DNA of 64,000 nt from Microcoleus vaginatus PCC 9802 (GCA_022701275.1 CP031740.1:5903001-5967000); one strand, 5' to 3'; positions 1-10,196 are shown, counted from the stretch's first letter. Numbers and translations are program-made. Notes: generated by a model not told the origin, from the letters alone.

Positions 1-3000
1 TTGTCCGATCAGTCGATCGCGGGAGTAGCCAGAGACTACACAGAAGCGATCGTTGACGTAGGATATCACCCCTTCGCGATCGGTGATGACCACAATGGCA
101 GACTGATCCAAGGCCTGTTTAAAGGCTGATAATTCTTGAATTAACTGCTGTCGTTGGAGTTCAGCCTGTTTGCGATCGCTAATATCAAAGTTGACCCCTA
201 TCATGCTCTGGGGATTGCTTTGGGCATCTCGCACGACGACACCATAGGCTTTAATAAAGTGCAGGCTGCCATCGGGATGCACGATCCGATACTCGGTATC
301 GTATTCTGCCTGTCCTAAGACGGCTTGGTGGAGCAATGTTTCGGTGGGGATGCGGTCATCGGGATGTAGCCTGTTTGCCCAAAAGTCGTAGACCTGACAG
401 GCATCAGATGGTTTTGTCACAGCAAACAGTTCGTACATCCGCTCATCTCCAAGGATGGTATTCTGTCCAAGGTTCCATTCCCAAGAAGCGATCGCCCCAG
501 ATTTGAGGGACAAGGCGAGGCGTTCCGATAGTTTTTGTAGTTCTGCTTCGGCTCGTTTGCGATCGCTAATATCTTTGGCGATGCCTAAAAAGCCGATAAT
601 TTGCTGATGGACATCCTTGAGGGCGGTGATGGATAGCGACACAGGAAATCGAGAGCCATCTTTGCGGATATAGCTCCACTCTTCTTCGCTGACCAAGCCT
701 TGGCGTGCTTTGGCAACAAAAACCTCAAAGCCGGGGGGAATATTTTGCCCTAGTTCGGCAGAGAGTGATGCTGCCCGGTCAATTACCTCATTTGCATCGT
801 GGATGAGTGCGGGGGTAGCTTGACCGATGATTTCTTGAGCACTGTAACCCAGCATCCTTTCGCCTGCGGCATTCAAGGTCTGGATGATGCCACTTGGGTC
901 ACTGGAGATGATGGAGTAATCAGCACAATCGAGGATGGCGCGTTGCAGGCTGTTGACTTGCCAAAGCTCTTGGGTGCGTTCTGCGACTTTGGTTTCTAGC
1001 TGTTGGTTGAGTTGCTGGAGTTTTTGTTCGGCTTGTTTGCGATCAGTAATGTCTGTAGTAGTTCCTACATAGCCGACTACTTGCCCGTCTGCATCCCGTT
1101 CGGCAACGGACTGCCCATAAACCGACGTTACCCCACCGTCGGGACGTTGAAAGCGATATTCGAGTTGGAAAGGGCGATTTCTTTGGACAGATTGCTCCCA
1201 TTCGGCGATGACGCAATCGCGATCGTCGGGGTGTAGCCCTTGTTGCCATCCTTCCCCGACGGCGGTTTTTGGGGTGAGTCCGCTGATCTGACACCAGCGA
1301 TCGTTAACATATATGCAATTGCCTACAGCATCGGCGCGAAAAATCCCCACTGGAGCGGCTGCCACTAGGGTGGCGTAGCGTTCTTCGCTTTCTTGCAGGC
1401 AGACTTCAGTTCGTTTGCGAGCGCTAATGTCGGTAATAGTGCCTATATAGCCGCTCCGATGTCCATTGGCATCGAGTTCGGCGACGCACTGCCCATAAAC
1501 CCACGTTACCGTACCGTCGGGACATTGAAAGCGATATTCGAGTTCAAAAGAGCGGTTACCTTGAATGAATTGCTTCCATTCGACCATGACCCAATCGCGA
1601 TCGTCGGGGTGCACTCCTTGTTGCCATCCGTGTCCGATAGTGGCTCCTGGTGTGAGTCCGCTGATCTGAAAGTAGCGATCGTTGACATAGGTGCATAGCC
1701 CCGTAGCATCGGTGCGAAAAATCCCCACCGGAGCAGCAGCGGCAAGGGCGGCGTAGCGTTGTTCGCTCTCGATCAAGGTGGCTTCGATCCGCTGTCGCTT
1801 TACCAGTTCATTCTGCAATTTTTGCTGGATCATGGCTTGCCCAAGGGCGATCGCCACCTGTAGAGAAACTTGTCGCAGGAGTTCGATCTCGTCAGTCGTC
1901 CAAGAGTGTGCACTGGCTCGATAACTGGCGATCATTAATCCGCGCAGTTGTTCCTCAATCACGATCGGCACCATCAGCTTGGCGCGAATATCAAACCCCA
2001 CTAACATTTCCTGATGGCACTGGGTCATTGGTTCGCCGTAGATGTCGTTGATGATGCGAATTCTGCCCTGGCGATAGGGTTCAAGCCATTCTGGGCTCAT
2101 GCAAGGATCGTGGGCTTCCCTATGGAGCACCGATCGCCCAGTGTCGGTAATCGCTTCCGCAATCACCGTGCCGCTAAAGTCAGATCGAAACTGGTAAATG
2201 ATGACGCGATCGCACCCCAGAAGCGAGTGAATTTCCTGCACCGTAGTCTGCAGAATATCTGACAAATTCAGGGACGAGCGGATCTGCTCGGCAATGGTAT
2301 TGAGAAGTTGCTCTCGATCGGCCTTTGCTTTGAGGGCGGCTGTCCGAGCTTCCACCTGCTGCTCGAGCTCAACGTTGCGATTTGCCAGCAGCGCCACCTT
2401 TTCCGCCTCTAGGCGCACCACCTTCTCTTCCCACTTCTGGACCAGTTTGTATAGCTCCAGCGGGTTGAGGGCTTGCAGCAAACTGGTCTGGGTGACGATG
2501 CCTAATAGTTCTCCTAGCTCCCCTGTCACCGCCAACCGACGGATCGATCGCTGCTCCACGATCTCCTGCACAGTCCAGAGCGAATCGTCGGGTCTAACGG
2601 CAAAAATCGGCGTACTCATTACCGCCTGAGCTAGACAGGTTTCCAGGTTCAAGCCCAATGTCTGAAATTGCACAATATCCCGTTCGGTGAGAATCCCCAC
2701 TGGAATTTGTAGCGGTTCAGTAGAGATTCCGCCTGGGTGTACAATCACCACGGAACTGACGCGATTCTCTGCCATAAGTTGGGCGATCGCCAGTAGGGAA
2801 GAATCTGGCGCAGCACAAATCACTTCGCGGGTCATCACTTCTGCTACCATACGCAACCGCAGCAGGTCGATCGGTCGAGAGGTTTGGCGCAGACTTTCGT
2901 GAGTCACTAGGCCCACTAGGCGATCGAGATCGTCCAGGATGGGCAAATGGCGAATGTGGTGCTGCTGGAGCAGGTTAATCGCAAAAAATAAATCGGTGAA

Positions 3001-3339
3001 GGCGGACTCGCGGAGGGTGACGACGGGGTGTGCCATCACCTCCCGGAGCACCAAATTCTCCAAGGAACGCTGTTGGGCACTCAGCCGCACCACGTCTCGC
3101 TCGGTCAGTACGCCGACCAATTGCTCGTTTTCCACTACCAACACGCAACTCGATCGCGCCTCTAGGTGGAGGTCGTCAAGTTGACCATCCGCCGTTCTAG
3201 TGGTGTTGCAGAGCGATCGCACGCCGCTCATTTGGGCGATCGCATCCATCACCGTCGTATCGGGCGAAACCACCAAGGGTTCCCGGACGATCGCAGTCCT
3301 GAGTTCTATTGGAGTCAGAGCCGTAGTACGCATGAACAT
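1..3339 (-). CDS. CBS-GAF-multi-PAS sensor protein, probable histidine kinase (C-terminus outside window)
   Basis: I translated this open frame from the complement; it stays open to the left edge, so the C-terminus is missing. The N-terminal ~290 residues form four CBS motifs in two pairs (for example GVLTERDVVRL, LVGLVTHESL, GILTERDIVQF), which usually bind adenine nucleotides. A coiled linker leads to a GAF domain with cyanobacterial features (LLGCDRVIIYQF, SYRASAHSWT). At least five PAS/PAC units follow, several ending in DISDRK-like linkers, and another PAS is running at the edge. No kinase core is visible here, but this order in cyanobacteria normally ends in a HisKA-HATPase kinase; that part is inference. 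Start could be the ATG at 3339 or the one at 3333; neither has a clear ribosome site. Two of the PAS units are a near-identical tandem duplication. Confidence 0.88.
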   Translation of the reverse strand, partial: MFMRTTALTPIELRTAIVREPLVVSPDTTVMDAIAQMSGVRSLCNTTRTADGQLDDLHLEARSSCVLVVENEQLVGVLTERDVVRLSAQQRSLENLVLREVMAHPVVTLRESAFTDLFFAINLLQQHHIRHLPILDDLDRLVGLVTHESLRQTSRPIDLLRLRMVAEVMTREVICAAPDSSLLAIAQLMAENRVSSVVIVHPGGISTEPLQIPVGILTERDIVQFQTLGLNLETCLAQAVMSTPIFAVRPDDSLWTVQEIVEQRSIRRLAVTGELGELLGIVTQTSLLQALNPLELYKLVQKWEEKVVRLEAEKVALLANRNVELEQQVEARTAALKAKADREQLLNTIAEQIRSSLNLSDILQTTVQEIHSLLGCDRVIIYQFRSDFSGTVIAEAITDTGRSVLHREAHDPCMSPEWLEPYRQGRIRIINDIYGEPMTQCHQEMLVGFDIRAKLMVPIVIEEQLRGLMIASYRASAHSWTTDEIELLRQVSLQVAIALGQAMIQQKLQNELVKRQRIEATLIESEQRYAALAAAAPVGIFRTDATGLCTYVNDRYFQISGLTPGATIGHGWQQGVHPDDRDWVMVEWKQFIQGNRSFELEYRFQCPDGTVTWVYGQCVAELDANGHRSGYIGTITDISARKRTEVCLQESEERYATLVAAAPVGIFRADAVGNCIYVNDRWCQISGLTPKTAVGEGWQQGLHPDDRDCVIAEWEQSVQRNRPFQLEYRFQRPDGGVTSVYGQSVAERDADGQVVGYVGTTTDITDRKQAEQKLQQLNQQLETKVAERTQELWQVNSLQRAILDCADYSIISSDPSGIIQTLNAAGERMLGYSAQEIIGQATPALIHDANEVIDRAASLSAELGQNIPPGFEVFVAKARQGLVSEEEWSYIRKDGSRFPVSLSITALKDVHQQIIGFLGIAKDISDRKRAEAELQKLSERLALSLKSGAIASWEWNLGQNTILGDERMYELFAVTKPSDACQVYDFWANRLHPDDRIPTETLLHQAVLGQAEYDTEYRIVHPDGSLHFIKAYGVVVRDAQSNPQSMIGVNFDISDRKQAELQRQQLIQELSAFKQALDQSAIVVITDREGVISYVNDRFCVVSGYSRDRLIGQ

Positions 3340-3529
3340 GAGTTTATAGGGTTTTATTGCTGATTATTTTTTTAAACACTTCGCCTTAAACACATGAGCT
3401 GATAGCGTAGCCTGGCGTCAGCCATAGTAACGAGAATAGTTACTTAGCTGCACGACATTCTCTAAATATTATATTTACTTTCTGTTGGCTCCTGCATGAA
3501 ATGAGTTATGGAAATTCGGCGACTCTAAG

Positions 3530-3615
3530 GTAACAATCTCTTATCACTCTCATGAGATCATAAAAAGAGAAAGTAACGATCTTTCATCACTTTCCTGAGA
3601 TAATAAAAACAGAAA
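3530..3615. repeat. Tandem direct repeat, 2 x 43 bp, imperfect
   Basis: The unit at 3530-3572 (starting GTAACAATCTC and ending AAAAAGAGAAA) is followed directly by a diverged copy at 3573-3615 (starting GTAACGATCTT and ending AAAAACAGAAA). It sits upstream of the IS701-like remnant and could be part of an old element end. Confidence 0.7.
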
Positions 3616-3689
3616 GTGGCGTAAACTCTTTACGACTATGTTGAAGCTCGGAGAACTCGCCGTAAGGAGAAAATTTATTGACGATTGAC

Positions 3690-4015
3690 GCTTACTATAA
3701 ATTATACAGAGCATACAAAACACTATTCCCAGAAGTGAGAATTTGTGAGGCTCTTAATTACTTTCATGGGGAGATTTTCTGATATTAAGCGTAAAACACT
3801 ACCAGCAATATCTCGTGTAGTGGGATTAAGCAATGAACAAAAACTCTGGCTTTTTCTAAGCGAATTACTTGAAAATTATAACGCTTGAGACAGGCTAGGC
3901 TAAACCTTATTCTACAAGAACTAGCGAGACGATCAATTCTTATACTTATTGTTGATAAAGTAGGAAATTAAAAGAAAGGGAATACAACCGATTATCTGAA
4001 ACGAGGTCACCACTC
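3690..4015 (+). pseudogene. Decayed IS701-like (IS4 superfamily) transposase fragment
   Basis: Conceptual translation across frames gives pieces typical of IS701-type transposases: KRKTLPAISRVVGLSNEQ near 3790-3840, then LNLILQELARRSILILIVDK and KKGNTTDYLKRG further on, matching the family's early region including the first catalytic-aspartate neighbourhood (IIDETGDKKKGKTTDYVKRQ in intact relatives). Only the N-terminal third is recognisable; frames shift and the downstream part is replaced by other remnants. Recognised from memory of the family, not from a search. Confidence 0.6.
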
Positions 4016-4149
4016 AAATAGAGTTTGAGGAAGTCGGGGTGAAAAAACAGAACTCTGTTAAAAATAAGTGAATACAGAGAATGTTTCTACTGAGGCAACT
4101 CAATATATGGGCGCTATATTAAGGGCAGTTTTGACTCAAAAGCAAGACA

Positions 4150-5160
4150 AAAATCTCGGAAAACTAAGAACGGCGGATGGAGCACAAAAAGTTAAATACG
4201 CCAGCCCTTGTAGTTAGATTAAATGCACATGGCTGGTAGGTTGTAAAAATAGCAACGCCGGATTAATTGGACTCCCCAAACAGGGAAATAGGTTTTACAT
4301 AAATGGCAAAAACTATGCCAGAAAAAGGTTTGGTAATTTTGGAATCGATTTTTAAAAGCGAAGTTAAAAGAAGCAGACATAGAGTTCTTATAAGAATGCC
4401 TCAAAAACAAGCCACCTACATACAACAGTATTCTATTAGATAATAAATTAGATAAAAAGCGCTCTCTTATATTATAGAAACTCATGACTGATTAAATTAA
4501 ATACTAAAAAAAATGGTTTATTTGCCAACGAGGAAGGAAGAGTCATAAAGGAAACCAAGAAGCTGTATTACACCAAATTAAACCAGACCTAGATATGTTG
4601 GAATGGGCTGCGTGGGGGGAATAAATCGACTGAAAATATTTGGTTAAATCAGGGTTGTGTGCAGGGAGTGAACCTGGTTACACTGATTACCAACGACGTG
4701 AGCAAAAACTGCTGAAATAAACGAAACGCCGTGCTCTTAGATTATTGTAGGAATTTTATAACATTAAATTAGCTGGGTTTGCGGCTTGGTAATTTAGTTT
4801 ATTCATCGAAAAGTTTATATCAAGCTCATGGAGCAATAAGCCCAAAAACCTGCTCAGATTAGACGCTCCCGAATAATCATCCAAAACAACTGATAATAAT
4901 ACACGGGTGTCAAGAATTACAAGAGTTAGGATAAAAATAAAAAAATAGGTTGTACATATTTTTTATTATCCAACTATTGTGCCGAAATGAACCCAATTGA
5001 AGTGGAGTGGCAACCCATGAAAAAAGATGAATTAGCGGGAGAGATATTTGACTGAGAGTTAGAAGTCGCCACGCCGTAATTCACGGATTAGAAGTTAGAG
5101 GAGAAAGAGGAAACTACCGTACACAACGTGTTAAATTTAACTCCCTTCACGCTACTTAAT
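4150..5160 (+). pseudogene. Decayed IS630-family transposase
   Basis: Frame-jumping translation reveals the characteristic order of IS630-type transposases in cyanobacteria: a winged-helix start (LVVRLNAHGW, TPQTG..LHKWQKL), a middle piece QIKPDLDMLEWAAWGEID followed by PGYTDYQR, and the C-terminal block around NPIEVEWQPMKKDELAGEIF, normally part of the DDE core. Many stop codons and frameshifts show that it has been dead for a long time. Terminal inverted repeats could not be placed. Confidence 0.65.
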
Positions 5161-5330
5161 ATTTAGTTAAATAAAGATTATTTTTCCCGCCTACCTACTT
5201 AAGCTACAGCTTATTACTCGACCGAACGGCAGGCTGGCTTATTTGCATCTACCTACTTATTTATTCGGTGATTTATTCCCTCGCGACTGGAGCCATACTT
5301 TTTTATTAAGAATAAAATATCACATGAAGT

Positions 5331-5404
5331 ATCCAGAAACCCGGTTTATTAAGGTCAGTGCCTCTTGGAAGCTCCAAAAGCGGAAACGAGAAACCGGGTT
5401 TCTT
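5331..5404. repeat. Hairpin element with AGAAACCCGGTTT arms
   Basis: AGAAACCCGGTTT near 5335 and AGAAACCGGGTTTCTT near 5390 are inverted relative to each other across about 35 bases. The motif is of the short dispersed palindromic type seen in Oscillatoriales intergenic DNA. It lies just upstream of the histidine kinase gene at 5532. Confidence 0.55.
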
Positions 5405-5531
5405 AGGCAAGGTAAGAGCATCCTAAGTTACAAAAATTATCACATTAATTATCAATGCGGTACTCTAAACTCAGCCGCGAGTTAAGTTAGACTGAATTGT
5501 CAGTGCGTGAATTATTCACAGGTTAGCATCT

Positions 5532-7463
5532 ATGCAGCTCAAACATCTTAATCAGCCTTCACAAGAACTCTCTACCTCTTGCGAGCATAACATCAAAGAG
5601 ACCCAGCCACCAAAGCTCAATTATTTCGCTCACATAGCCCGTTCCTTGGGCAACCTCAGTATTCACGACAAAATATGCCGTGGGTACGCACTGGCTCTTT
5701 GTGTTGCGATTGGGGGAACGACTGTCGGGATGTTGGTGGGCACTCATTACTATCGAATAACTAATAATCAAGTACACATCGATCGCGAAAGTCAGCTTTT
5801 ACATAAGTTGCAGGTGGCTTTAGTGCGGACGCAAAACAGCCAAGAGTGGCTGATTTACGGCATCGACAAGCCCCAAATATTTGACAAAAAATACCAACAG
5901 CTACAAAAGAATATTTACAGCTTAAAAGAGTTGCTATCTGAAGTTAAAAAACCTAAATACCTGAAACAAATAAAAGGGCTAGGTAAATTTATAAATACTT
6001 GCGATTCGCTACTATCTAATTATATTTCTCAACTAGAAATAGTTAATAAAAAAAGTAGTTATTTGCCAAATAACCCCGCTCAACAAAGCGTAAAACGTAA
6101 GTTGGTGTCGAATTTCGCTCGAAATAAAACAGGGTTGCAACTAGATACGGCTGTCAATGATATAGCAGCAATTATCGATCGCGCCCAAGAGCAAGAAGAT
6201 GCAGGGCGGGAGGATCTGCTGCGAGCCCAGGCGCTGCGGGTGCAAATAATTTTGGGTAGCATGGCACTGTCGATCGTCGTTGCAGCAGTGCTAGCGGGCT
6301 TCACCAGTCGGGCGATCGCCAAACCCCTCGCCGCTGTAACTAAAATCGCTCAGCGAGTGACTGAAGAATCTAATTTTCAGTTGCAAGTACCAGTTACCAG
6401 CACCGATGAAGTAGGAGTATTAGCAGCTTCGCTGAATCAACTGATTCAGAAAGTAAATCAGTTGCTACAAGAATTGAAATCTGAACAACAAACCCAGATA
6501 CTTCAAAATGAGAAAATGGCAACTTTGGGGCGGATGTTAGCCGGTGTTGCTCACGAAGTTAACAACCCAATCAATTTTATCTATGCCAATATCGACCCAG
6601 CCAGAAATTATGTTGAAGATATTTTAGATTTGCTCAAAACTTACGAAACAGAAATTGCCAACCCGCCTGCCGCAGTGCTGGCGAAAGGCGAAGAAATAGA
6701 CATCGATTTTCTCAAAGAAGATTTGATCAAAATATTGGACTCGATGCAAGTAGGGGCTGAAAGAGCCAAAGCTATTATCTTAAGTTTGAAAGATTTTTCT
6801 CGCCTTGATGAGGCAGCCCCTCATCCCGTCGATTTGCACGCCTGCATAGATAGCAGTTTGCTGATTCTCAACAGCCGCCTCAAACAGGGCATTGAAGTGG
6901 TATGCAATTACGGGAATATTCCGACTGTTGAAGGCTATATGGGTTTGCTTTACCAGGTATTTGTGAATCTTCTGAACAATGCACTAGATGCTGTGGAAGA
7001 AAAAGCAAAAATGGAGAAAACCCGCTCTAAGGAGGCGAAAAAACAATCGGCTTCGGACTCAAGCAAACAAGAAGCACCGAGTTTTTCGCCGAGAATTGTG
7101 ATTGCTACAGAATACTTGGACGACGACTCAGTGGTAGTGCGAATTTCTGATAACGGTATGGGAATAGCGCCAGAAAGTCAAGAAAAAATGTTTGAAACAT
7201 TCTTTACTACTAAACCGAGAGGTGTAGGTACTGGTTTGGGATTGGCAATTGGTCGCGAAATTATAGTCAAGAAACACGGGGGGACGATTAACTTTTGGTC
7301 AGAGGTGGGAAGGGGGACGGAATTTTCGATCGCCCTGCGGATTAAGCATGAGGATTCCATGCCAAATCCGCTGTTAAAACCTCCAATTGCTCGCGAATAT
7401 AATTCCCTCGGCAACGAGAACGTGCCAACGAAGCCCGAAAAGAGAGGGACTGTAAAAACTTAA
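5532..7463 (+). CDS. Membrane-bound sensor histidine kinase (HAMP-HisKA-HATPase)
   Basis: A 643-residue kinase with two membrane segments at about residues 51-73 and 238-257 that bracket a helical, probably periplasmic, sensing region of ~165 residues. A HAMP domain follows (258-312), then a coiled linker and a HisKA-type phosphoacceptor around H341 in VAHEVNNPINFI, and a HATPase domain with N box NLLNNALDAVEE, G1 DNGMGIA and G2 GLGLAIG. A charged, low-complexity insertion (KAKMEKTRSKEAKK region) sits just after the N box. No receiver domain is fused and no response regulator is adjacent, so its partner is unknown. The kinase core resembles that of the REC-kinase at 14590. Confidence 0.93.
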   Translation: MQLKHLNQPSQELSTSCEHNIKETQPPKLNYFAHIARSLGNLSIHDKICRGYALALCVAIGGTTVGMLVGTHYYRITNNQVHIDRESQLLHKLQVALVRTQNSQEWLIYGIDKPQIFDKKYQQLQKNIYSLKELLSEVKKPKYLKQIKGLGKFINTCDSLLSNYISQLEIVNKKSSYLPNNPAQQSVKRKLVSNFARNKTGLQLDTAVNDIAAIIDRAQEQEDAGREDLLRAQALRVQIILGSMALSIVVAAVLAGFTSRAIAKPLAAVTKIAQRVTEESNFQLQVPVTSTDEVGVLAASLNQLIQKVNQLLQELKSEQQTQILQNEKMATLGRMLAGVAHEVNNPINFIYANIDPARNYVEDILDLLKTYETEIANPPAAVLAKGEEIDIDFLKEDLIKILDSMQVGAERAKAIILSLKDFSRLDEAAPHPVDLHACIDSSLLILNSRLKQGIEVVCNYGNIPTVEGYMGLLYQVFVNLLNNALDAVEEKAKMEKTRSKEAKKQSASDSSKQEAPSFSPRIVIATEYLDDDSVVVRISDNGMGIAPESQEKMFETFFTTKPRGVGTGLGLAIGREIIVKKHGGTINFWSEVGRGTEFSIALRIKHEDSMPNPLLKPPIAREYNSLGNENVPTKPEKRGTVKT

Positions 7464-7703
7464 AAATAATAACTTTTGGTAAGTATAAAAAAATACTACA
7501 ACTGCCCGCAAGCTAAAAACTCTGAGGTCATAATTTATGCCAAATCTCAAATTTCAAATAGTATGAGATTGCTTAGTGACTGGCTGTCACCCCCCCAGCA
7601 CTCACTGAGTGATAATACCAAAATAAAAACTATTTTCCATAATCTTGAAAAACAGGATTTGCTATAATTTAAAGTTGAGCAATCACTGTACGGAGCGAAA
7701 ATT

Positions 7704-8234
7704 ATGGGACTATTTGACCAAATTTTGAGCGCGATCGACAATCCCAACCAACAAGCAAGCCCCAATCAGTTGGGCAACATTCTCGGTGCGGTAGAGCAGT
7801 TGAGCGGCAACCAGGGCATCGATGCGGGTACGACTCAGCTAGCAATGTCGGTTTTGGGCGGACACGTGCGATCGGCATTGCAAAACGTGCGATCGCAGTC
7901 AGGAGACGCACAAGCTCAACAACTTGTCAACCAATTTAGCGGCACAAATCCCAATCCCCAAGCGGTACAGAGTTTGTTCGGAGCCGGCCAACTGACGCAA
8001 ATAATAGCCGATATCGCCCAAAGAACCGGTTTAAATAACGCGACAGTGCAGGCGATGATACCTGTTTTGGTGCCCCTGGTGTTGAATTTGCTAAAAACCG
8101 GCAGCAACGCCCAAAATCCAGCCCAGGGCAGCAATCCTGTTTTGAATACATTTTTAGATGCAGATGGAGACGGCGACGTAGATATTACTGACGCCATGTC
8201 GATGGCAGGCCGCTTTTTGAATCAGCCCCGTTAA
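7704..8234 (+). CDS. DUF937 protein with C-terminal calcium-type loop
   Basis: A 176-residue protein starting MGLFDQILSAID, the usual opening of DUF937 (YidB-like) proteins, with a GGAG ribosome site 9 bases upstream. The helical Gln/Asn-rich body contains the family's GLNNATVQAMIPVLVPLV stretch. The C-terminus adds DADGDGDVDITDA, an EF-hand/dockerin-like calcium-binding loop, linked by a short NPAQGSNP spacer. The function of DUF937 proteins is not established; calcium binding is inferred from the loop only. No operon partner: the next gene is convergent. Confidence 0.85.
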   Translation: MGLFDQILSAIDNPNQQASPNQLGNILGAVEQLSGNQGIDAGTTQLAMSVLGGHVRSALQNVRSQSGDAQAQQLVNQFSGTNPNPQAVQSLFGAGQLTQIIADIAQRTGLNNATVQAMIPVLVPLVLNLLKTGSNAQNPAQGSNPVLNTFLDADGDGDVDITDAMSMAGRFLNQPR

Positions 8235-8341
8235 TTTGGGATTTTTGTAATTGCAGATATCAGCGGATGGACACAGATGAACGCAGATAGGATTTTATCT
8301 GCGTTTATCTGCCTTCATCTGCGCTTAAAAAAATTCCAACT
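8235..8341. repeat. Convergent intergenic region with ATCTGCG-type repeats
   Basis: Between the DUF937 gene and ilvD (convergent). It contains repeated AGATGAACGCAGATA / TATCTGCGTTTATCTG sequence that can fold (ACGCAGATA pairs with TATCTGCGT), a short dispersed repeat type also seen in weaker form after the GH2-like gene near 30110. It may serve as a bidirectional terminator. Confidence 0.5.
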
Positions 8342-10027
8342 TTAACCCAAACCCAAATCAGTCACAGCACCGACACTGCTAGAAGAAACCAACTTAGCGT
8401 ATTTAGCCAAAACGCCCCTAGTATAGCGAGGTTTAGGAGGCTGCCAAAGAGCGCGCCGCTGCTCCAATTCAGCATCAGAAACATTGAGCTGCAACAAGCG
8501 ATTGTTAGCATCAATCGTAATCGAATCGCCCTCTTTTACCAGAGCAATTGTCCCGCCAACTTGTGCTTCGGGTGCAACGTGACCGACAACCATGCCGTAA
8601 GTTCCGCCAGAGAAGCGACCGTCAGTAATTAACCCTACAGAATCCCCCAAACCAGCGCCAATAATTGCCGAAGTTGGTGCTAACATTTCGCGCATTCCCG
8701 GCCCGCCTTTGGGCCCTTCGTAGCGGATGATAATCACATCTCCGGCTTGAATCTTGCCGGCTAAAATTGCATCCAAACAATTTTCTTCAGATTCAAATAC
8801 CCGCGCCGGGCCAGTAATTTGCGGTTTCTTAACGCCAGTAATTTTAGCAACGGCTCCTTCTGTTGCCAGATTTCCCCTGAGAATTGCTAAATGTCCTTGG
8901 GCGTAAATCGGGTTGTTCCAAGGGCGGATGACATCTTGGTCGGTGCGGGGTTCGGCTGGAATATCTGCTAACACTTCCGCAAGAGTTTGACCGGTAATTG
9001 TCAGCGCGTCTCCGTGCAGCAAACCCTGTTCTAGCAGGATTTTCATTACTTGGGGAATGCCGCCGGCTTTGTGCAAATCGGTTGCTACGTATTTGCCGCT
9101 GGGTTTGAGGTCGCACAGCACCGGCACTTTCGCTCTAATAGTTTCAAAATCGTCGAGGGACAGTTCAACTCCGATCGCATTGGAAATGGCCAATAAATGC
9201 AGCACAGCATTGGTTGAACCGCCGACTGCCATGATTACCGCGATCGCATTTTCAAAGGCCTTGCGAGTCAAAATCTGGCTCGGTAGCAACTGTTTGCGGA
9301 TCGCTTCCACCACAACTTTTGCAGATTCGGCAGCGCTGTCAGCTTTTTCGGCATCCTCAGCAGCCATTGTCGAAGAATAAGGCAAACTCATGCCCATCGC
9401 TTCAAAAGCGCTCGACATCGTATTTGCTGTGAACATTCCGCCGCAAGAACCGGCACCCGGACAAGCATTCTGTTCCACTGCATTGAGTTCTGTTTGGTCA
9501 ATTTTGCCCGCGCTGAATTGACCGACTGCTTCAAAAGCGCTGACAACGGTTAAATCCTTTCCGTTGTGGTGTCCTGGTTTGATCGTGCCACCGTAAACAA
9601 AAATAGCAGGAATGTTCATGCGGGCGATCGCAATCATCGCCCCCGGCATATTTTTATCGCAACCGCCGACAGCCAGCAACCCGTCCAGACTTTGACCGTT
9701 GCAAACAGTTTCGATGGAATCAGCAATCACATCTCTCGACACCAGAGAATATTTCATCCCTTCAGTTCCCATCGAGATCCCGTCGCTGATAGTAATCGTA
9801 CCGAACATCTGTGGCATCGCGCCGGCTTCTCTTGCACCCGCAATAGCCCGCAAAGCGAGGTCGTTCAATCCCATATTGCAGGGCGTAATCGTGCTGTACC
9901 CGTTGGCAATCCCCACAATCGGCTTAGTGAAATCGCCGTCACCAAAACCGACTGCCCGCAGCATTGCTCGGTTGGGCGCGCGCTGCACGCCCCCAGTCAC
10001 AGCTTGGCTTCTCAAATTTTCAGGCAT
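8342..10027 (-). CDS. ilvD: Dihydroxy-acid dehydratase
   Basis: Dehydrates 2,3-dihydroxy-isovalerate and 2,3-dihydroxy-3-methylvalerate in valine, isoleucine and leucine synthesis, using an iron-sulfur cluster and Mg2+. The family's cysteine signatures are present: [10 protein letters not shown] and [16 protein letters not shown], as is [14 protein letters not shown] near the C-terminus. I place the start at the ATG at 10027 ([13 protein letters not shown]), which has AAAGGA upstream and gives 561 residues, the usual length. A longer open frame reaching 10198 only reads through a heptanucleotide repeat (giving [18 protein letters not shown]) and is not part of the protein. Confidence 0.96.
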   Translation of the reverse strand: MPENLRSQAVTGGVQRAPNRAMLRAVGFGDGDFTKPIVGIANGYSTITPCNMGLNDLALRAIAGAREAGAMPQMFGTITISDGISMGTEGMKYSLVSRDVIADSIETVCNGQSLDGLLAVGGCDKNMPGAMIAIARMNIPAIFVYGGTIKPGHHNGKDLTVVSAFEAVGQFSAGKIDQTELNAVEQNACPGAGSCGGMFTANTMSSAFEAMGMSLPYSSTMAAEDAEKADSAAESAKVVVEAIRKQLLPSQILTRKAFENAIAVIMAVGGSTNAVLHLLAISNAIGVELSLDDFETIRAKVPVLCDLKPSGKYVATDLHKAGGIPQVMKILLEQGLLHGDALTITGQTLAEVLADIPAEPRTDQDVIRPWNNPIYAQGHLAILRGNLATEGAVAKITGVKKPQITGPARVFESEENCLDAILAGKIQAGDVIIIRYEGPKGGPGMREMLAPTSAIIGAGLGDSVGLITDGRFSGGTYGMVVGHVAPEAQVGGTIALVKEGDSITIDANNRLLQLNVSDAELEQRRALWQPPKPRYTRGVLAKYAKLVSSSSVGAVTDLGLG

Positions 10028-10047
10028 TTTAAAATTTCCTTTGTCTG

Positions 10048-10104
10048 TTGACAGTTGACAGTTGACAGTTGACAGTTGACCGTTGTCAGTTGTCAACTGC
10101 CAGC
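10048..10104. repeat. Short tandem heptamer repeat, TTGACAG type
   Basis: About eight consecutive copies of TTGACAG, the last two diverged (TTGACCG, TTGTCAG), ending in TTGTCAACTG. This is the reverse complement of the TGTTGAC/TGTTAAC array at 11293. It lies only about 20 bases upstream of the ilvD start. Confidence 0.85.
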
Positions 10105-10196
10105 TCGCCCAAAAACGAATACAAGTTTCCGATAATCGTCGTGGTGAGCCCATAATTTTAGACCAAAGTTCCGGCTCCCAGATGAATCTGTGGAGC

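Larger units (their letters stand above)
3340..5531. other. Long gene-free region with decayed transposases and repeats
   Basis: No intact gene is visible over about 2.2 kb. The stretch is clearly more AT-rich than its neighbours and poor in HIP1 sites. It contains a 43-bp tandem direct repeat, fragments of two different transposases and a hairpin element, each listed separately. Open frames of 80-90 codons here run across these remnants and do not look like genes. Confidence 0.8.

Noticed and set aside
4219-4485. 88-codon minus-strand frame
   Set aside because: It runs opposite to the decayed IS630-type transposase and shows no family features.
5243-5485. 80-codon plus-strand frame
   Set aside because: It spans a dispersed hairpin element (PETRF ... 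RETGF is the translated palindrome) in AT-rich non-coding DNA.
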